Shown: positions 38,272-48,014 of the stretch, one piece after another | How positions within the stretch are numbered: the first letter of the stretch is position 1 | Layout of the letters: the number at the start of each line of letters is the position of its first letter | Assembly: GCA_030849465.1 (NCBI GenBank) | Contig: JARVLF010000016.1 | Coordinates: 1,240,001-1,304,000, forward strand | DNA: 64,000 bases | Origin: Moesziomyces globuligerus | Lineage: Eukaryota > Basidiomycota > Ustilaginomycetes > Ustilaginales > Ustilaginaceae | Direction: 5' to 3' | The notes under the pieces: model-generated | The model's input: the letters and a program-made list of their open reading frames with translations, nothing else | Database searches by the model: none | Told to the model about the DNA's origin: nothing | Made by a program: the position numbers and the translations under genes

Positions 38272-39261
38272 CTAGGCGGCGACGGGCTTCTTGGCGACCC
38301 TGAGGATCTGGCGGGTCCAGACCTCAAAGTAGTCGCGGAAGAAGAAGAGGAGCGCCTGAGCAAGCACAGCCTTGGTGATCTGGGCCTGCATGCCCTGGTA
38401 CCAGCCGCTGATGCCCTTCTCCTGTGCGATCTGCTTGAGGCAGTCGATGGCGCTCTTGTAGGGCGTGTTCTTGGCCTGGAGGCGGATCTTGCTGAGGATG
38501 TAGGGGAAAGTGACGACCGTCGCGAGCGTCTTGGAGAGCGCACCGACGAGGAACGATTTACCGGGCGTCATCTTGCCGTCCACCGAGGTGGCGAGGATGA
38601 TGCTCTTGACGCGCTCAAACACGCCGTAGGTGATCGCGGGGTTGACCGTAAGCACGAGCGAAGGCTTGAGGCCGCGCCACAGACCCGTGACGCCGTCCTC
38701 CTTGAGGATGTCCTTGGCGACGCCCATGAAGCTCTCGTCGATGGGCTTGCCGTCCTTGGAGGTCTCTGTGCTGCCGAGCTGCTGTCGGGTGGCGATGACG
38801 CTGACGGGGATGGTGAAGATCTGGGCCAGAGCACCGGCGATCGCACCGAGCACGAGCTCGGCCGCTGTGCTCATGATGGCCACACCCGAAGCGCTGCGCT
38901 TGGCCAGACGGTTCTGGTAGAGCGTGCGCACGACCGAGTACCAGTAGAAGTAGGCGAATCCGGTGGAGAAAGTGTTGACCATGCTGGCTCCGAAGCCCTT
39001 GTAGAGGCCACGAGGACCCTCTTTGCTCTGGATGATGTGCAGGATGCCCTTGATCATGCCGGCGTTCTTGGGCACGGTGACGATCGTCTTGGTGGGGTCC
39101 TTGGGGTCGCGCACCTCCTTGCCCGCGGGCGCCGACGAGCTCTGTCCGGCCTGGATGCGCGTTTTGACAGTGTCGAGCGGGTAGATGACCGCATTCGAAA
39201 AGACGCCGCCGAGAGCTCCGGCGAGAGCCTGCCCGAATGGCGTGAGCGGTTCTTCAGCCAT
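38272..39261 (-). CDS. Mitochondrial-carrier-family protein, peroxisomal PMP47/PMP34-like nucleotide transporter
   Basis: This 329-aa single-exon member of the SLC25 carrier family has three tandem repeats of about 100 residues. The first repeat has the canonical motif YPLDTVKTRIQ. The second and third are modified, FTIPVSVIATRQQ and FPYILSKIRLQ, both lacking the usual acidic residue, as in peroxisomal adenine-nucleotide carriers of the PMP47/PMP34/Ant1 group. That group imports ATP into peroxisomes for activation of medium-chain fatty acids. Other supporting blocks are GLYKGFGASMVNTFSTGFAY, GVTGLWRGLKPSLVLTVNPA and GISGWYQGMQAQITKAVLAQ. Substrate assignment is by resemblance; a mitochondrial location cannot be excluded. 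Confidence 0.85.
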   Translation of the reverse strand: MAEEPLTPFGQALAGALGGVFSNAVIYPLDTVKTRIQAGQSSSAPAGKEVRDPKDPTKTIVTVPKNAGMIKGILHIIQSKEGPRGLYKGFGASMVNTFSTGFAYFYWYSVVRTLYQNRLAKRSASGVAIMSTAAELVLGAIAGALAQIFTIPVSVIATRQQLGSTETSKDGKPIDESFMGVAKDILKEDGVTGLWRGLKPSLVLTVNPAITYGVFERVKSIILATSVDGKMTPGKSFLVGALSKTLATVVTFPYILSKIRLQAKNTPYKSAIDCLKQIAQEKGISGWYQGMQAQITKAVLAQALLFFFRDYFEVWTRQILRVAKKPVAA

Positions 39262-40594
39262 GCTGTATATGTGGTCTTGTATGCGGGTCCTGGGGACGAG
39301 GGTGCTGGTGAACGGGGCGGTAAGCTGTGTGAGGCTCGAATGTCGTGTCTATGATGTGCGAAGATCGGAGCAAAGTTCCGCTAGCCAGTGATTGTGTGCT
39401 GAGTGATGGTGGCGTCTTCCCGATTCGATCCAATGGATTGAGATCCTGCACAGGGGTCCGTGTAGCTGCGTCGGTCTTGGGGAAGAACCGAAGAGGGCTG
39501 AAAAGGATCGTTCTCGAGCAAGGCAAGGGTCGTGGTGGGTGAGATGGACCGACGATAAGACCTGGTGGTACAGAGCTTGGTTGGTAGGGAGGAAGACTAG
39601 CGGGAAGATTCCGGCCACTATGGCGGACATCGAGCCCTCCTCGGATCTGTGTGATGCAGCAGTCCATCGACAGCGGCGACGCGCTGGTGCAGCAAATCCG
39701 CTCGCGTCCGTAGAGCCGGCGCCATCCTGCGGACAGGCCAAGCTGCCTCAGACGAAAGGTCGGGGGACGATTTTGCGTCTTCCGGCAACTTTGCATCAGG
39801 CTTCGCGGTGGCAGCCGCCAACCCTAGCCGGTGCGTTTGCATCACAAGTGCGCGATTGATGCACCGAGGCGGACAGCCTGTGTGGAGCGCTGCCGATGCA
39901 GGGCTGTCCGCTTTTGCGTGAATTCTCACTCAACCTTTGGCTTCCTGCGTGTTTCCCCACTCACCCACTCACGGGGCGCCGCCTCTCCACCTTTCCGGGT
40001 ATTCCAGAAAAGCGGTTACCGGCTCTGACCCACCAGCTCACAAAGCCGTCTCGTGCACCGATGCTCGATATCGTCGAAGGACAGACTTGGTCGGAAGCGG
40101 CATACATGGATTCTGAAGCTCAAGGAATAGATGGCACGTGCCTGTCTGTATCGTTCAAATGGATGGTGGACGCCCTCGCATCACCAGCAGCCGCCTGTAG
40201 CAAAGAGCTGTGAAAGAGGCTCAACTCGGATGAAAAGCCGCGACCGGCAGAATTTCACGCAGTCCGTAACTTTAGCTCGCCAGTCCTGCCGCCCGAGCAT
40301 GTCTCCAGGGTGGCTCTTATATCGGCCGGGAAAAACTGGCAGCCCCGCGAGCTTCGACACAACACTGCCCTTTCTTCGGAACGTGCTCCCTCAGCCTGGC
40401 AACGGAGGTGGCAGCTCACGAACCAGATCCACGACACGAGTAGATTGCAAAATGCGACGGATCCGAATGCTGGTATGTACGGGCAACAGTGGCGAGCTAC
40501 AGCGTGCATCTATGTGTGCGCACGACAGCCAACTGCTCGCCACCTCTATGGGGAAAATGGGTGCTGGAGGAACGACCAGGGTCAACAGAGCGGC
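39262..40594. other. Intergenic, carrier gene promoter and KCH1-like 3' flank
   Basis: This is a 1.33-kb region between two leftward genes. The open frame on the plus strand from 40310 runs into, and is mostly antisense to, the KCH1-like gene. Nothing else is supported. Confidence 0.55.
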
Positions 40595-42775
40595 TCACTG
40601 CTGGTAGCCACGCCCCGAGCCGTAGTAGTACTGGTCGTGCTGATGATACTGCGAAGGGTCTTGCGAGGGAGCCTGTCCCTGTTGAGACCACGACTCTGCG
40701 TAGCCTTGGTATCCTGGCTGACCGTCATGGTAGCCGTGAGTAGGATGGGCGCCGGCCTGATTGGGATCGTGGTGGTCGTAGCCGTGCTCTTGTGTGTTTG
40801 CGTAGCCATGTTCTTGGGTGTTTGCGTAGCCATGTTCTTGGGTGTTTGCGTAGCCCTGCGCTGGGTAATCGCTCATCATGTAGCTGTGGCGCTGCTCCGG
40901 TGTGATCGACGGGGAATGGTTGCGCGAGTTGAGGTAGGCGTCGTAGACGTCGTCCAGACCTCCAACGCTGGTCGCTGGACTGTGAGCCGACGAGTTGCCA
41001 CCGGACCGGGAGCCGCCGTGCGAGTGGCTGTACTGGTTCGGATGCAGCTCGGCACCGAAGCCGTCTGTCCCCTGGCCCACGGCAAGGTGGCCGGAGGTGT
41101 CGCCGTGGGCGGTGCTCGACGATGCTGCCGAGATCTCGACGGCAGGAGCATAGACGTCCTGGTGCGGGTGACCCGTGTACGGCGCGTACGAAGAGACATC
41201 CGGCGGCGGCGGCGGTGGATAGTCGAGGCCCTCGACGCCGTTTGCGTTGGCAGGTGGGGGATAGTCGAGTCCCCGGGAGCTGTACGGCGATTCTCTCGGC
41301 TGGCCATACGCCTCGTTGCCAGCTTGTGGGTAGGGACTTTGCCTGCCATGCTCCGACTCGTAGCCTTGGCCGTGTGCAGCGCCGTTGCTAGCTTCCAGCA
41401 ATGAACGCTGCCCAGATGCATGCATGTTGTAAAAGTCACCGCCATTCGTGCCGGGTGGAACGGGCGAGATGCGACCGCCAGACGCACCGCCGACGCGCTG
41501 TGCGAACAGCATGGGGCTCGTACCGATCGGACCCATTCGGTCCGCCATGATTTCGAAGTTGTCGTGCGGCACGCCTCCGAACTCTCCTCCCGCCGGGCCG
41601 GCGTTCGAAACCAGATTGGCCGTGCTGGCGTATTCTGGCTTGTCGTAGCCGAGACTGTGCGTGGACGGGGCATTGACGCCGTAGAAGTGCGACGGACCGA
41701 ACGCGGGCGACTGATATCCGGGAACGCCCTTGCCGTAGTAGGCCCCTCCGTTGCCGTGCACGGCCGTTGAGCTTCCGACGCTGTTGTTACGCTGCAACGC
41801 TCCAGCATGGCCGGGCTTCTCGTCGTTGAGCAGGTCCACATCCACGGTCGGCAGGGTTGGCTGGGGGATCGCAGTGCCGACCATCTGTCCCTTCTTGTTC
41901 ATGAGATGCGAAAAGTCACCTGCAGCCTCCTTGCGGGCGATTTCGGCGACCTTGGCGAGGCGCTGCTTCTTCTTGCGCTGCACGAGCTCAGTGACACGCT
42001 TGTCGACCTTGTGGCAGCAGTATTCCTTGAGGTTACCCTTGATGTAGCAGAGCAGCGGGATGTATGCGACGGCAGCGATGATGAGCAGGATGAGCGAGCC
42101 GGCAAAAACTGCGACGGTGAAGAGCATGGAGAGGATCATGATGCCCGTGAAAATGTTGCCCCCATAGTAGTCGTAAGGGTTGGTGCTCCACTTGGCAAAC
42201 GAGCCAAGTCCGTACAAAGTGAAGAAGTTGATGACCTGACGCGGACCGTCGGCGACGAGCAGACGCTTCCAGCCCTTGAAGGTGAAGAAGATGAAGAAGG
42301 CCAGCTCGTCCTTCTTCTTTTTGCTGTCGTTGATGTGGTCGAAGAAGCAGAAGTGGTCGTAGCTGCGCAACGAGTAGTAGTTGTTGGCCATCACGTTGGT
42401 GTATGCGTAGCTGATGTCGCGGCTCTTGACGATGGCTCGCGACTTGTGCGCCTCGTAGGCGAGCAGGAGAAACGAAAAGATGATGCAGCCGGTGAAGATC
42501 CAGCGGCCGTAGGAAATGGGTACACGGAAGTTGTTTTGCGGATCGTTCTGGACCTTGTCGTAGAGACTACCGCTGAAGTGGCCAAAAGCGAGCAGAGTGA
42601 CGGCGGTGTAGATGTCGGCGACGTAGACTGCGAACGACTTGACGACCATGATGAAGAGGAATGCGTACTTGAGCTGCTGGAAGCAGCCGTTGTTGCGAAA
42701 GTCGCGCACGTCGATGAAGTCGAACTTGTGATCCGGAACCTCTTCACGCTTCCAGCTAGCGTTTCCACAACACAT
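40595..42775 (-). CDS. KCH1/PRM6-like potassium transporter family membrane protein
   Basis: This 726-aa protein has an N-terminal half of about 300 residues matching the fungal Kch1/Prm6 family, low-affinity K+ transporters of the plasma membrane linked in yeast to the Ca2+ influx response to pheromone. It starts MCCGNASWKREEVPDHKFDF with the family FIDV-RDF motif. Hydrophobic helices follow: LKYAFLFIMVVKSFAVYVAD, RWIFTGCIIFSFLLLAYEA, a long segment around DELAFFIFFTFKGW, and GIMILSMLFTVAVFAGSLIL. The C-terminal half is Gly/Ser/Tyr/Pro-rich and disordered, with a polyproline run and three tandem copies of GYANTQEH. No intron. Confidence 0.82.
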   Translation of the reverse strand: MCCGNASWKREEVPDHKFDFIDVRDFRNNGCFQQLKYAFLFIMVVKSFAVYVADIYTAVTLLAFGHFSGSLYDKVQNDPQNNFRVPISYGRWIFTGCIIFSFLLLAYEAHKSRAIVKSRDISYAYTNVMANNYYSLRSYDHFCFFDHINDSKKKKDELAFFIFFTFKGWKRLLVADGPRQVINFFTLYGLGSFAKWSTNPYDYYGGNIFTGIMILSMLFTVAVFAGSLILLIIAAVAYIPLLCYIKGNLKEYCCHKVDKRVTELVQRKKKQRLAKVAEIARKEAAGDFSHLMNKKGQMVGTAIPQPTLPTVDVDLLNDEKPGHAGALQRNNSVGSSTAVHGNGGAYYGKGVPGYQSPAFGPSHFYGVNAPSTHSLGYDKPEYASTANLVSNAGPAGGEFGGVPHDNFEIMADRMGPIGTSPMLFAQRVGGASGGRISPVPPGTNGGDFYNMHASGQRSLLEASNGAAHGQGYESEHGRQSPYPQAGNEAYGQPRESPYSSRGLDYPPPANANGVEGLDYPPPPPPDVSSYAPYTGHPHQDVYAPAVEISAASSSTAHGDTSGHLAVGQGTDGFGAELHPNQYSHSHGGSRSGGNSSAHSPATSVGGLDDVYDAYLNSRNHSPSITPEQRHSYMMSDYPAQGYANTQEHGYANTQEHGYANTQEHGYDHHDPNQAGAHPTHGYHDGQPGYQGYAESWSQQGQAPSQDPSQYHQHDQYYYGSGRGYQQ
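40777..40848 (-). repeat. 24-bp coding minisatellite, three units (GYANTQEH)
   Basis: Units 40801-40824 and 40825-40848 are identical; 40777-40800 differs at three bases. They encode tandem GYANTQEH octapeptides within the disordered tail of the KCH1-like protein. Confidence 0.95.
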
Positions 42776-45700
42776 GATGGCGGGATATGGCTCTCAGCGA
42801 GTCGACTGCGGGGATGTGTGGATCAAGTGCAGGCCGCGAGATTGAGGCTTCGGTAGATGTGGCAGAAGACTTTGCTACCCGAGTGCTGATGATGCGGATC
42901 GAAGAACGAGAGTGTGCCCGGAAAAGATGGTGATACGATGCGATGCGACGACTTGTTCAGATGGGCCGAGTTGAACCAGCAACCGGCGGTGAGAGAGCGA
43001 GGGCTTGAGGACAAGAGGGAGAGGGAGAGGGAGAGGGAGAGGAGCGAGGGCCGCAAACCGAGTGTAGACCTGCGCAGCGGGCCAGCTGTCGATATGGTGG
43101 GCTCGCGATATGGCAAATAGGTCAATCTTGAGTGTATGATCAAGAAAGCATGCCGATCCAGAAGGGTTGTTACTGTTATCGGGAGTTGGTCCGAGTGATG
43201 ACGGCAAGTATGCGGCTCGAGCGCAGTGATGCCGTGAGGAGAGAGGAAGAAAGAGCGGACACCTGAAGCAGGGGAGCAGGGGAGCGATTGACGGTCAAGG
43301 TTAAGAAAATCTCGGAACGAGCGGAAACAAAGAGAAGCGGCAACAGAGGAGCGAGCGGGTGATGGAGCTACGCAGCTGTTGCAGATGTAGTAGGAGCCAC
43401 GCGACCCGTGCGTGCAAGTGGCAGAGACGTGAACGAAGAGAGGGGAAATGGACCGAGAATGGAGCAAGACAAGCGAGCGAGAGGATGCAGAATGGATGGA
43501 GACGGGAGGCAAAGGCTCGAGCGGATGAAGGGGCTCAGGTCTTCGGTGACATCCGCGATTTCTCCCAGCGAGCCTCGGCGTGAGAGTGTGATTTCGCAGC
43601 ATGGTGGCACTATTCGCGTGGACGCCGAGCTGCAGGCTCGCCTCGAGATGCACAGAAACACTCGACTGCCAATTTCACCTCGATTGCTGGCCTCTTGCGC
43701 CCCGTGTACTGTAAGGTATCTCCCTGTCGCTCTCTCTTGGTACAGGGCACGCTTTCAAGAGCAACATTGGCACCGAGATTTCCTTGAAATCGGCATGTCT
43801 TTCATGTGCGTACCAGCCTCTGCCACCAGGGAATGATCGGAGAAGCCGCTGCTACAGCAAGAGCAGTGTGCAAAGGCAGAAGCAGTTCCGAACCCTTGCG
43901 GAGCAACGCATCTTGGAGATTTGCGCGTTGTTTTGACATCCTGGCACGCGTGTGTCGGTGTGTGTGTTTCGCCTGCGTTGATCTTGCTCTGCCGAGGGAC
44001 AGCGTCGCGCGATTTTCTCATAATTCTGTTAAAGCTAGGACACGATATCTCGGCCGATTAATGGGGCCCCCGAGCAATGCAAGTCGCGTTGGGACCGCAG
44101 AATTCAGAAGCCGTGCTGGGACTCTCAACGACCGCCCGGATGCAAAGACGGTCGAGAGGCCAGAGGAATGCTTGGCTGCACCTCACAGAGGGCTTGGCTT
44201 TCCAGCGATCCAAGCCGTGCGTCTGATGAAGTCGGAGAAAGATTCGTCGATCCGCAAATCCGCGAGCCCCCGCAGAGCGGCCATGACGCAGTACCTTCGT
44301 AGCGAAAAGCAAGGCGAGGCTCAATTCATTGCGACACTGCAAACCGGAGAGGGGACGACTGGAGTATGAACTGTATTAGGGGTAGGAGGAGAGGGATCGG
44401 GGCAACTTGGGATCCCCTGGTCGGGAGTGAATGGATGTCGTCTGCACAGGACTCTTGCGTCTCGGCTGCGACGGGCATCCGATGCGAATTGCGATGCCTT
44501 GTCCGTCGCTCCGGCCCGACACTCTCGCATTCATACGTCAGAGCGACCTGGACACCTCTCGCCCCGAGCCGCAGAGCATAGCGCAAAGATGCCCACAAAG
44601 AGCAGCCAGGCTCGACTTGGGGCGGGATTTGAAACCGCCGGGCGAGAGCTAGTCCGCAGGTGCTGAGCTGCACCCAAAAAGAAATGTCTCACAGGCGGCT
44701 AACTTACAGTACGCTTGCACCGCCTGCCCTCGCCCTGCAGTGGAAGGCCTTGCACACCTGCAGCCACACCTGCTGCCACACCAGAGTACAGTGCAATACT
44801 ATACAGTACACGGTGTCGCCCCACGTTTTTCCACCAAGCCCACGTTGCCTCTGCAAGGAAACTCGGTTCATCCCGATCCGCAGCCCTCCTCTGCCAGTCT
44901 CCCACTCTTCCACAGACTCTTTTTTCACATCGAGCTACGCTTTCATGGGCTCTTCGCTCCATGATGGCATTGTGCGCTTTGTCCTGTGGTCAGACTCAGG
45001 GGTCATTGGTGACCGTTGTTGATGCCCGGCATGTGTCCAGGCGAACGAGAAGGGTGGCCGCAAGTGTCCGACCGGGAGCTGGTCGCTCAGCAGATTTTGA
45101 TTTTGCCGTTTTGGTCTTCTTTTTTTCCGGGCATCAGGCGACTCAGCGCACGCGCGGGAGTAGGAGGCGTGCGCCGGAGCGAGAGCGGATCCATCGAGCT
45201 TCTATGCCAAGACCAAGGTCGCCTTGACCGACTCGCCGGCTCGCCTCTCAGACACTGCACGGGACCCTTTTGCTGCAGCTCTGCAGTGGACCTGCTGCAG
45301 CTTGTGCGTCTGCAGCTGCTGCTTTTGCTGCTTCTGCTGCTTGTTCTTAGCTTGCATGCAGATCCTGGGCGGCCGCCAACGTCTAAATCCTCTCGCCTCT
45401 CTCTGGCCCGTCAGTCGCTTTGGGCGAGAACTCGTGGACGTTGGGCATCCGTTGCTCGGCTCGTTCCGCGGGACGTACAGTGCTGGTTTGCAGTCACAGT
45501 TGCCCGGGATTGCGTGTCTGTCTCACGACAGGTCTGGGCTCGTCTCTCGTGTCGCACTTTCCATGTTGTCGCAACGCCTGCGCCACCGTGGCCGGCCAGG
45601 GCGTCTCGCTACGCCCCTTCACGGCTGTGCCTGCATCCTTTAGCCATACTCCGGGTCGAGCCGCCACTAGGGACAGGCTACTATATCTGTGAGGGCGAGC

Positions 45701-45921
45701 CCCTCCGCTCATTTCCATTTATACCGCCCAAGATCCATTGTCCTAGCCCGACCGCTCCGTCGACCAACCCACCTCGAGACCGACGCCTTCTTCACACCAA
45801 CTCTTCCGCCCTGCTCTGTTGCTGAGCTTGCTGATCGGCAAATCCGACTCACCGCCCGCCGACAACAGATCAGCTAGCTATCTCTAAGCACGGAGGTGCC
45901 GGAGCGCACAAATTCGCCATC
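42776..45921. other. 3.1-kb gene-free region
   Basis: This is the longest interval without a supported gene. Open frames on both strands have Ser/Arg/Leu low-complexity translations and no domain. Features seen are a (GAGGGA) microsatellite at 43015-43042, a stretch rich in CTG/CTGC triplets near 45270-45350, and a TATAT element near 45681-45686. That element could serve the gene starting at 45922. A non-coding transcript or long upstream regulatory region is possible. Confidence 0.5.
43015..43042. repeat. Microsatellite, unit GAGGGA
   Basis: There are four perfect 6-bp units (43015-43038) plus a partial fifth. It lies about 240 bases upstream of the KCH1-like start codon, pyrimidine-rich on that gene's coding strand. 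Confidence 0.9.
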
Positions 45922-47825
45922 ATGGGAGAACGCAATTCCACCCTTTTCGGAAAGCTCACGCTGCGTTCCAAGCGTCGCCCCGTCCCAATCGCAGCGACTA
46001 TCTCTTCCCCCAGCCAGTCAAACTCGAGCCCCGCCACAACGCCCGAAGCGGAAACGCCGAACTCGTTCTCTGGGCCGGCAGACTACGGTCTTGGCTATTC
46101 GAGCATCAACCACGCTCATTCCGCCAACTATCGAGGGAACCGAAAGAGTCGGATGCCAGCGGCCCATCCGATCGAGCCTGATGCATTTGCAGACACCAAG
46201 GCCGGCTCCGACTGGAAGAAGAGCTCCACCTCTCGCAGCTTGCATCGACTGAACAAGCTCTACGTTCCGCATGCAGATGAGGAGCCGCTCTTTGTGCCAA
46301 TCGTCCACGAAGCTTTCCCGACGCACATCGTTCAGTCAACAGTGCGGGCTCGATCCTCGTCGAGTGCTTTGGCGCAGGTCGCTTCATCATCGCCCAAGGC
46401 TACTTCTGAGCTTGCCCGGCCCCAGTCGCCCTTCGCAATCACCAGCAGTGCCTCTCAGTCGCGCTTCAGCACCGTGCCAGCGCGCATAGTCGCCCGTCGA
46501 TGCTACTCGGCCAATGACTCGGAAGTAGTGGACCGGCCCCCGCTCTACGAGGTCGCTGTTGACCGTGGGGTCGCCCCATCTGAGCCTTCTACTTTCTACG
46601 CTGTTGGACGGGGCTGGAAGAAAGGCATCTACACGACGAAGGAAGAAGCCCAGCGACAGGTTCGAAATGTGAGTACTCACTCAACGACAACAAAGCCTTC
46701 ATTGCCAGCAGCTGCAGGAGCCTAACCTTATATCTTATTCATCATTCCGCCGTGGTACAGTTCCCTGGCCCCTTGCTACAAGAGTTCCGTGACCGAGTGG
46801 AAGCCGAGCGCTTCCTTGCCAATGCGGGCCGCTTCACCTCTCAGCCGACCAAGGATGCCGACTCGGAAGACGAGCTGGCAGAGCGCACTCGCATTTTTAC
46901 CGGACTCGACCCCAACAGCGAATTGGCTCGGCGCAGGAGCATCAGCATGTCGGTCGAGCGCAAAGAGGCGCAGCGCAAGTCACGCATGCACATCGCCATG
47001 CATTCGCCCGTCCTCCGCCAAAACGCCGCTTTCAACTCACCTCCGCTCTCGCTGCGGAGCGTCTTTTCTGAGAACCCGCCCGTCTCGCCCGTCTCGCCCA
47101 ACGAACAAAGCAATGGGACCGGCACCTTCCCCTCCACCTCGCCTCTTCAGGGCATGTCCTTGCTGCCAGTCAAGGACCTTGCAAGCTCGATGGCGTTCTA
47201 TACCAGAGTGTTGGGCTTCTCCTGCATTTCGCAGACGCAAGACTTACAAGCAGTCATGACCTCTTCCTCGGCCACGCTGTGCCTGCGCAGCGTCCACCAG
47301 GCGCCGCCGCCGACCACCGCAAGCAGCGCCTCGCGCATGAGCATGATCCACACAGCTGACAGCGGGAGAAATAACCCGTTCGGCAACGGATCTGCAGCTC
47401 TGCCGCCTACGCCAGAAGAGCAGAACGAGGAAGCGGAATCAGCTTGGCTGCCGCCTTCCCCCGAATCCATGATCCTCTCCCGCACGGAGCCGGAACCGCT
47501 CAAGCTCCCCACCACGCCCATGCCTTTGCGCTCCGCCGCATCTGCGCTCTCGGCGGCGACAGTGCTGATCGAGTGCAGTGACCTCGAGGCGATGCATACG
47601 CTCCTCACCGCAAGGTTCAACGACTGGAGGCTCGCCCATGCCAGAGCGCCGCAGCCTCCGTCTGCCAAGGGCACCCAGCGTCTTGCCGACAGCGCAAAGA
47701 TGCTGGGCGGAGTTCAGCAGACGCCCTGGGACGCACAGGAACTGCATCTGCGCGACCTCGACGGTCACCGTATTATCTATACCACCCCTTTCCGCCGTAC
47801 GACCACGGAGGCGAGCCTAATCTAG
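45922..47825 (+). CDS. Fusion of RNase H1-type hybrid-binding domain and glyoxalase-fold (VOC) domain, 603 aa
   Basis: Exons are 45922-46668 and 46761-47825, with a 92-nt phase-0 intron. After about 220 disordered Ser/Pro/Arg-rich residues comes a caulimovirus-P6/RNase HI N-terminal (hybrid-binding) module at residues 225-271: FYAVGRGWKKGIYTTKEEAQ, then after the splice FPGPLLQEFRDRVEAERFL. Both halves match the family pattern (YAV-G---GIY, V--FPG, F----EA--F). The intron falls inside the module. A VOC-type domain spans about 380-595. Its first half is GMSLLPVKDLASSMAFYTRV and LGFSC; its second has TVLIECSDLEAMHTLL and ELHLRDLDGHRIIYTTPF, with about 100 disordered residues between. No RNase H catalytic domain is present. 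Function is unknown; binding of RNA/DNA hybrids or dsRNA is an inference from the first domain. Confidence 0.8.
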
Positions 47826-48014
47826 GGCCAGCCGTGTCGAGAGACATTCTCCCTGTGATTGCGCACGTCGAATATACCCTGACAATACCCTCCGCTCTCT
47901 GTGTCTGTCCGTGTTGATGGTATATGACTCTTGCGCGTTTAAAAGAGAAGTTCGGGTTTGGTCTTCTGCTTCCGCTCTCAACAGTGCTGTCCATGGCTTT
48001 GCCTATCCGTCGTC

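Noticed and set aside
40310..41404. 364-aa plus-strand frame overlapping the KCH1-like 3' end
   Set aside because: Mostly antisense to the coding tail of the transporter; Val/Arg-rich shadow.
42823..43653. 276-aa leftward open frame upstream of the KCH1-like gene
   Set aside because: Ser/Leu/His low-complexity, overlaps a microsatellite and the expected promoter/leader.
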